64,000 nt of DNA from Pilimelia columellifera (GTDB lineage: Bacteria; Actinomycetota; Actinomycetes; Mycobacteriales; Micromonosporaceae), in NCBI RefSeq assembly GCF_039532605.1, contig NZ_BAAARY010000008.1:1-64000 (forward strand), in the 5' to 3' direction. Of the stretch, positions 61,618 to 64,000 are shown one piece after another. A program made the position numbers and the translations under genes. Every line of letters begins with the position of its first letter. Position 1 is the first letter of the stretch. The notes below the pieces were generated by a model. It saw only the letters and a program-made list of their open reading frames with translations, made no database searches and had not been told where the DNA came from.

Positions 61618-61825
61618 TACGCGACCGGCACCGGCGCTGTGGCCGGGTGTCGCGAGGTGGGCTGGCGAGAAGGGCACGACGGCCGAGCACGGCCGCCGGC
61701 CGGCAAGGGAACCAGCCGGGAAGATCTTGCCGCAGGCAAGACTGTTCCCGGCCCCTTGCCGGACCAGGACGGATCGGCCACAGTGACCAGCCAGCCCACC
61801 CGCCACCCGCACCGGCCGACGCGTA
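61618..61825. promoter_or_regulatory. Large nested inverted-repeat element A upstream of parB
   Basis: Three tiers. Outer TACGCG/CGCGTA (61618-61623/61820-61825). Middle GGTGGGCTGG/CCAGCCCACC (61656-61665/61791-61800). The core at 61700-61762 has arms CCGGCAAGGG/CCCTTGCCGG (61700-61709/61753-61762), GCCGGGAA/TTCCCGGC (61715-61722/61745-61752) and TCTTGCC/GGCAAGA (61725-61731/61735-61741). Its core matches element B in order and sequence, and sits about 119 bases before parB. Confidence 0.75.
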
Positions 61826-61899
61826 TAGGCGCAAGATTTGAGTCGCCCCGGGTTCGCTCGCTGCCTATGGTGGGCTCTGGCTGATCTTGGGAGGGATCG

Positions 61900-62241
61900 A
61901 TGGTGACGCGGACGTTGTGGCGGCCGACTGGTCCGCAAGAACTGGAGTTGGTGCGCGCCGCCGACTGGCGGGCGTGGCCGCCCCGGCTCCCGGATCAGCC
62001 GATCTTCTACCCCGTCCTCAACGAGGACTACGCGATCCGGATCGCCAGGGACTGGAACGTGCCCGCCTCCGGCGTCGGCTACGTGACCCGCTTCGAGATC
62101 GACGCCGAATACGTCTCCCGATACCCGGTTCGGCAGGCCGGTGGCGACACGATTCTGGAACTGTGGGTCCCGGCTGAGGAATTGGCCGAGTTCAACAAGC
62201 ACATCGTCGGCCAGATCGAGGTGGTCCATGAGTTCCGCTGA
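61900..62241 (+). CDS. Conserved hypothetical actinomycete protein
   Basis: 113 residues, ATG behind GGGAGG. Contains LELVRAADWRAWPPRLPDQPIFYPVLNEDYAIRIARDWNV, GYVTRFEIDAEYVSRYPV and LWVPAEELAEFNKHIVGQIEVVHEF. This is a widespread actinobacterial single-domain protein that I recognise only as uncharacterised. It starts a plus-strand pair that overlaps by 14 bases. Confidence 0.7.
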   Translation: MVTRTLWRPTGPQELELVRAADWRAWPPRLPDQPIFYPVLNEDYAIRIARDWNVPASGVGYVTRFEIDAEYVSRYPVRQAGGDTILELWVPAEELAEFNKHIVGQIEVVHEFR

Positions 62242-62974
62242 CCCGACTGTCGGCTACCAGCTGACCTGGCGCACCGTCGACCTGCGAATGGAGGTCACAG
62301 CCGGCCAACTTCTGGACGGATACAACCGGCAGGTCAATTTCGCCGTCTGGCAGGGCGATTTCGCCGCAGCCTGCCAGACGTGGGTGGTGGAGGATGACCT
62401 TTCCCGGTTCGCGGTAGCGCTGGAGTCAATGTGGCGTGACCTGACCGGGCGCGCTGAACTCGTCGGCGAGTACGGCACAGCCTTCCAGCTGAATCTGGAC
62501 ATGCTCGGTGGCGGGCACGTCGCGGTCAAGGTGATGGTCCGCGACAGCGGCCAGGAGTGCGAGATGGTCGCGGAGTCGGTGACCGATCAGACCTTCCTGC
62601 CATCGCTGCGGGCTGAGGTCACCGCCTTTCTGGACCCGTCGTCGCGTGATCCATCCGGTGGACTCGGGCCTGTGGAGCACGCCGTACTGAGCGCCGAGGA
62701 CGGTGCGGCGTGGCTGTGGGAGATCGTCGACTCGTGGCGGTGCTCGACCGGCGTTGCGGCCCCTGCAGCCCTACCGGTCCTCACCTCGGCGCTGCTTAAC
62801 CTCATCTCGGAAGGCTTGGCTGAGCTGCGCCACGTATCGGAGAGCCTGCCGCAATGGGCAGCCGACACAGTCCCGGCGAGCCAGATCGCAGCCGTGCTGG
62901 CGGATCCGGAGAATTGGGGCCGCGACGGCCGGTACGTCATGGTCGCCACGCCCGCCGGCGCCCCGTTGATCTAG
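62228..62974 (+). CDS. Hypothetical protein, 248 residues
   Basis: ATG inside the end of the previous gene, so translationally coupled. Residues about 1-130 look like a beta-rich domain (DLRMEVTAGQLLDGYNRQVNFAVW; ELVGEYGTAFQLNLDMLGGGHVAVKVMVRD, in part). The C-terminal half is helical with an Ala/Pro-rich end. Possibly works with the preceding protein, for example as an effector and partner. Function unknown. Confidence 0.6.
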   Translation: MSSADPTVGYQLTWRTVDLRMEVTAGQLLDGYNRQVNFAVWQGDFAAACQTWVVEDDLSRFAVALESMWRDLTGRAELVGEYGTAFQLNLDMLGGGHVAVKVMVRDSGQECEMVAESVTDQTFLPSLRAEVTAFLDPSSRDPSGGLGPVEHAVLSAEDGAAWLWEIVDSWRCSTGVAAPAALPVLTSALLNLISEGLAELRHVSESLPQWAADTVPASQIAAVLADPENWGRDGRYVMVATPAGAPLI

Positions 62975-63375
62975 GCGCTTGTTCGACGGTAGGGCATCCG
63001 ATTGCGGATGCTCCACCACAGGTGCCGCGGCAGCTGGTACCGCCACAGCCACCACGGCAGCCGCCGCCACGCAACGAAGGTCCACAGGTCATCATCGGCG
63101 CTGCTGCCACGCGGTAGGGCCCGCAGCAACCGCAGAGTTTCTGCATCAACACGCCGGTGTAAGCGGACTGTATGGGCCAGCGCAGTGAGGCCCTGCGCCC
63201 GCAATGGCAGCGCTGGCGAGGACAGCGCGACCGCGATGCAGGCGAGCGTCGCGTCAGGATCGGGGTAGGTCAGGGCGAGTGCGATGAGGGCGACACCGGC
63301 GTTTGGATCACCTACCGCGAGCGCCGCGAGGACATCGTCGGGCGGTAGGTCGGATTCGGGAGACTGGTACTTCAC
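62971..63375 (-). CDS. Hypothetical HEAT-like small protein
   Basis: 134 residues, GTG overlapping the previous stop (GTGA). Ala/Leu-rich helical pairs (VLAALAVGDPNAGVALIALALTYPDPDATLACIAVALSS; LRAQGLTALAHTVRLHRRVDAETLRLLRALPRG) suggest HEAT/ARM-type solenoid, with a Trp-rich basic end (RRLPWWLWRYQLPRHLWW). Its stop overlaps that of the convergent plus gene. Function unknown. Confidence 0.55.
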   Translation of the reverse strand: MKYQSPESDLPPDDVLAALAVGDPNAGVALIALALTYPDPDATLACIAVALSSPALPLRAQGLTALAHTVRLHRRVDAETLRLLRALPRGSSADDDLWTFVAWRRLPWWLWRYQLPRHLWWSIRNRMPYRRTSA

Positions 63376-63734
63376 GGTGCCTGCCTGGTGGCGCTCGGGG
63401 CCTCTGACGGTACGTCTAGATTGGCGATGAACCGGAGCAGGCCGGCGAGGTGATGAGCGTCGTGCCAGAGCGTGATTTCCCGGCCGGTGACGGTGAGGTC
63501 GCTGACGGATGCCGCGTCGTCCAAGACGTCGCCGCAGGTCAGTTGACGCCCAGTTGGCGGTGCGGGCTCGTACGCGGCGTCGAGGGGTAGATCCCGGTAG
63601 AGGCCGCCGCCGAGTGCGGCGACGTCGATGACCGCGCCGTAGTCGTCTTCTATGGCATCGAGGACGCGGGTCACGGCAGCGCGCATCTGGTCAACGCTGA
63701 CCGCGCTGCCGGGCCGCTCAGCTGATGTGGTCAC
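63372..63734 (-). CDS. Hypothetical protein, 120 residues
   Basis: GTG start 17 bases inside the upstream gene. Contains VDQMRAAVTRVLDAIEDDYGAVIDVAALGGGLYRDLPLDAAY and REITLWHDAHHLAGLLRFIANLD. Acidic, small, cytosolic; similar in style to immunity or accessory proteins near polymorphic toxins, but no toxin is seen here. Confidence 0.55.
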   Translation of the reverse strand: MTTSAERPGSAVSVDQMRAAVTRVLDAIEDDYGAVIDVAALGGGLYRDLPLDAAYEPAPPTGRQLTCGDVLDDAASVSDLTVTGREITLWHDAHHLAGLLRFIANLDVPSEAPSATRQAP

Positions 63735-64000
63735 GTGGGTTCACTATGTCGAGCCAATGTTCGTACCAGGTCAGGAAGTCGTCATGGCTGTACTGAGGTG
63801 CTTCGTCGAACTCGGCGGTGAAGGCGACCCGGCCCCGGCCGGGACCGGTGACGACGAGAACGACCATGATCCCGCAGCCGCACTCGGACAAGGCGACGAC
63901 GCCGGTGTACGGTTCGTCGTCCTCGCCGAGGCCCACCTCCGGCCACCAGTCCTGGTAGGACCGGCCCGGGTCGACCCGAAACGGGGCGGCGAGGACCCCT
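63718..64000 (-). CDS. Partial SUKH/SMI1-KNR4-like protein
   Basis: The gene runs off the right edge; 93 C-terminal residues are present. The frame stays open to the edge (VLAAPFRVDPGRSYQDWWPEV, then GLGEDDEPYTGVVALSECGCGIMVVLVVTG and the end FLTWYEHWLDIV). The strand order and FLTWYEHWLD end fit the SUKH fold, used in polymorphic-toxin immunity and in host regulatory proteins. The call is moderate. Confidence 0.55.
   Translation of the reverse strand, partial: GVLAAPFRVDPGRSYQDWWPEVGLGEDDEPYTGVVALSECGCGIMVVLVVTGPGRGRVAFTAEFDEAPQYSHDDFLTWYEHWLDIVNPRDHIS

Noticed and set aside
1..64000. CRISPR array, insertion sequence, integrase or attachment site
   Set aside because: No regularly spaced repeats with unique spacers, no transposase or recombinase motif, and no tRNA-linked direct repeat seen in the window.

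Overview
The window is GC-rich (about 70% by eye), with GTG starts, strong AGGAGG ribosome-binding sites and genes overlapped by ATGA/GTGA. This fits an actinomycete, most likely a Micromonosporaceae-type host (inference from gene families and base composition). It reads as part of a large conjugative replicon (plasmid or integrative element): it has a type IV secretion operon, a MobF/TrwC relaxase, a ParB-like protein, two SSB-like proteins, a primase/polymerase-like protein and ArdA antirestriction genes. No integrase, tRNA attachment site, replication initiator, rRNA, tRNA or CRISPR array was seen.

Layout: (1) 0.5-12.8 kb, the mating-pair module. A VirB1-like lysozyme/M23 hydrolase diverges from a plus-strand operon encoding a pilin-like protein, a VirB8-like anchored protein, a VirB6/TrbL-like channel, a split VirB4 (SCO6880-like half plus ATPase half) and a VirD4 coupling protein. 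The module is bracketed by inverted paralogous gene pairs (DnaB-N-like protein plus a small WW-containing protein). (2) 13.0-15.1 kb, an AT-richer island with a lone P-loop ATPase. (3) 15.5-26.2 kb, one tightly overlapped minus-strand operon that looks like an undescribed biosynthetic pathway. Its first gene is a ferritin-like dimetal protein whose C-terminus carries two near-identical GAHERAxGGAMSWSWPAA repeats. It is followed by a PhyH-type dioxygenase, a carboxyl-methyltransferase-like protein, a GT9-like glycosyltransferase, a DUF4254-type protein, a second PhyH, complete PheS and PheT, ArgS and a DEDDh exonuclease. (4) 26.4-30.6 kb, divergent to it, an XRE-HTH/STAND NTPase/HEAT protein ending in a degenerate hexulose-phosphate-synthase-like barrel, translationally coupled to a GNAT and followed by a second GNAT. 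(5) 30.6-44.4 kb, a complete class 1 DISARM defence operon (drmD-drmMI-drmA-drmB-drmC). (6) 45.0-61.9 kb, the relaxase, a candidate oriT with phased 10-bp repeats, and a probable leading region of minus-strand genes (primase/polymerase, ArdA-like, two SSBs, ArdA, ParB and several unknowns) separated by strong inverted repeats. (7) 61.9-64.0 kb, small hypothetical genes ending in a partial SUKH-like gene cut by the window edge.

How the parts may work together (inference): the transfer module and relaxase move the element. The leading-region genes protect incoming single strands and blunt host restriction; two homologous nested hairpins, about 120 bp upstream of ssb and parB, are candidates for single-strand promoters. 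DISARM defends the established host. The aaRS/PhyH/ferritin-repeat operon is the accessory cargo, and its divergent STAND regulator is the obvious candidate to control it.
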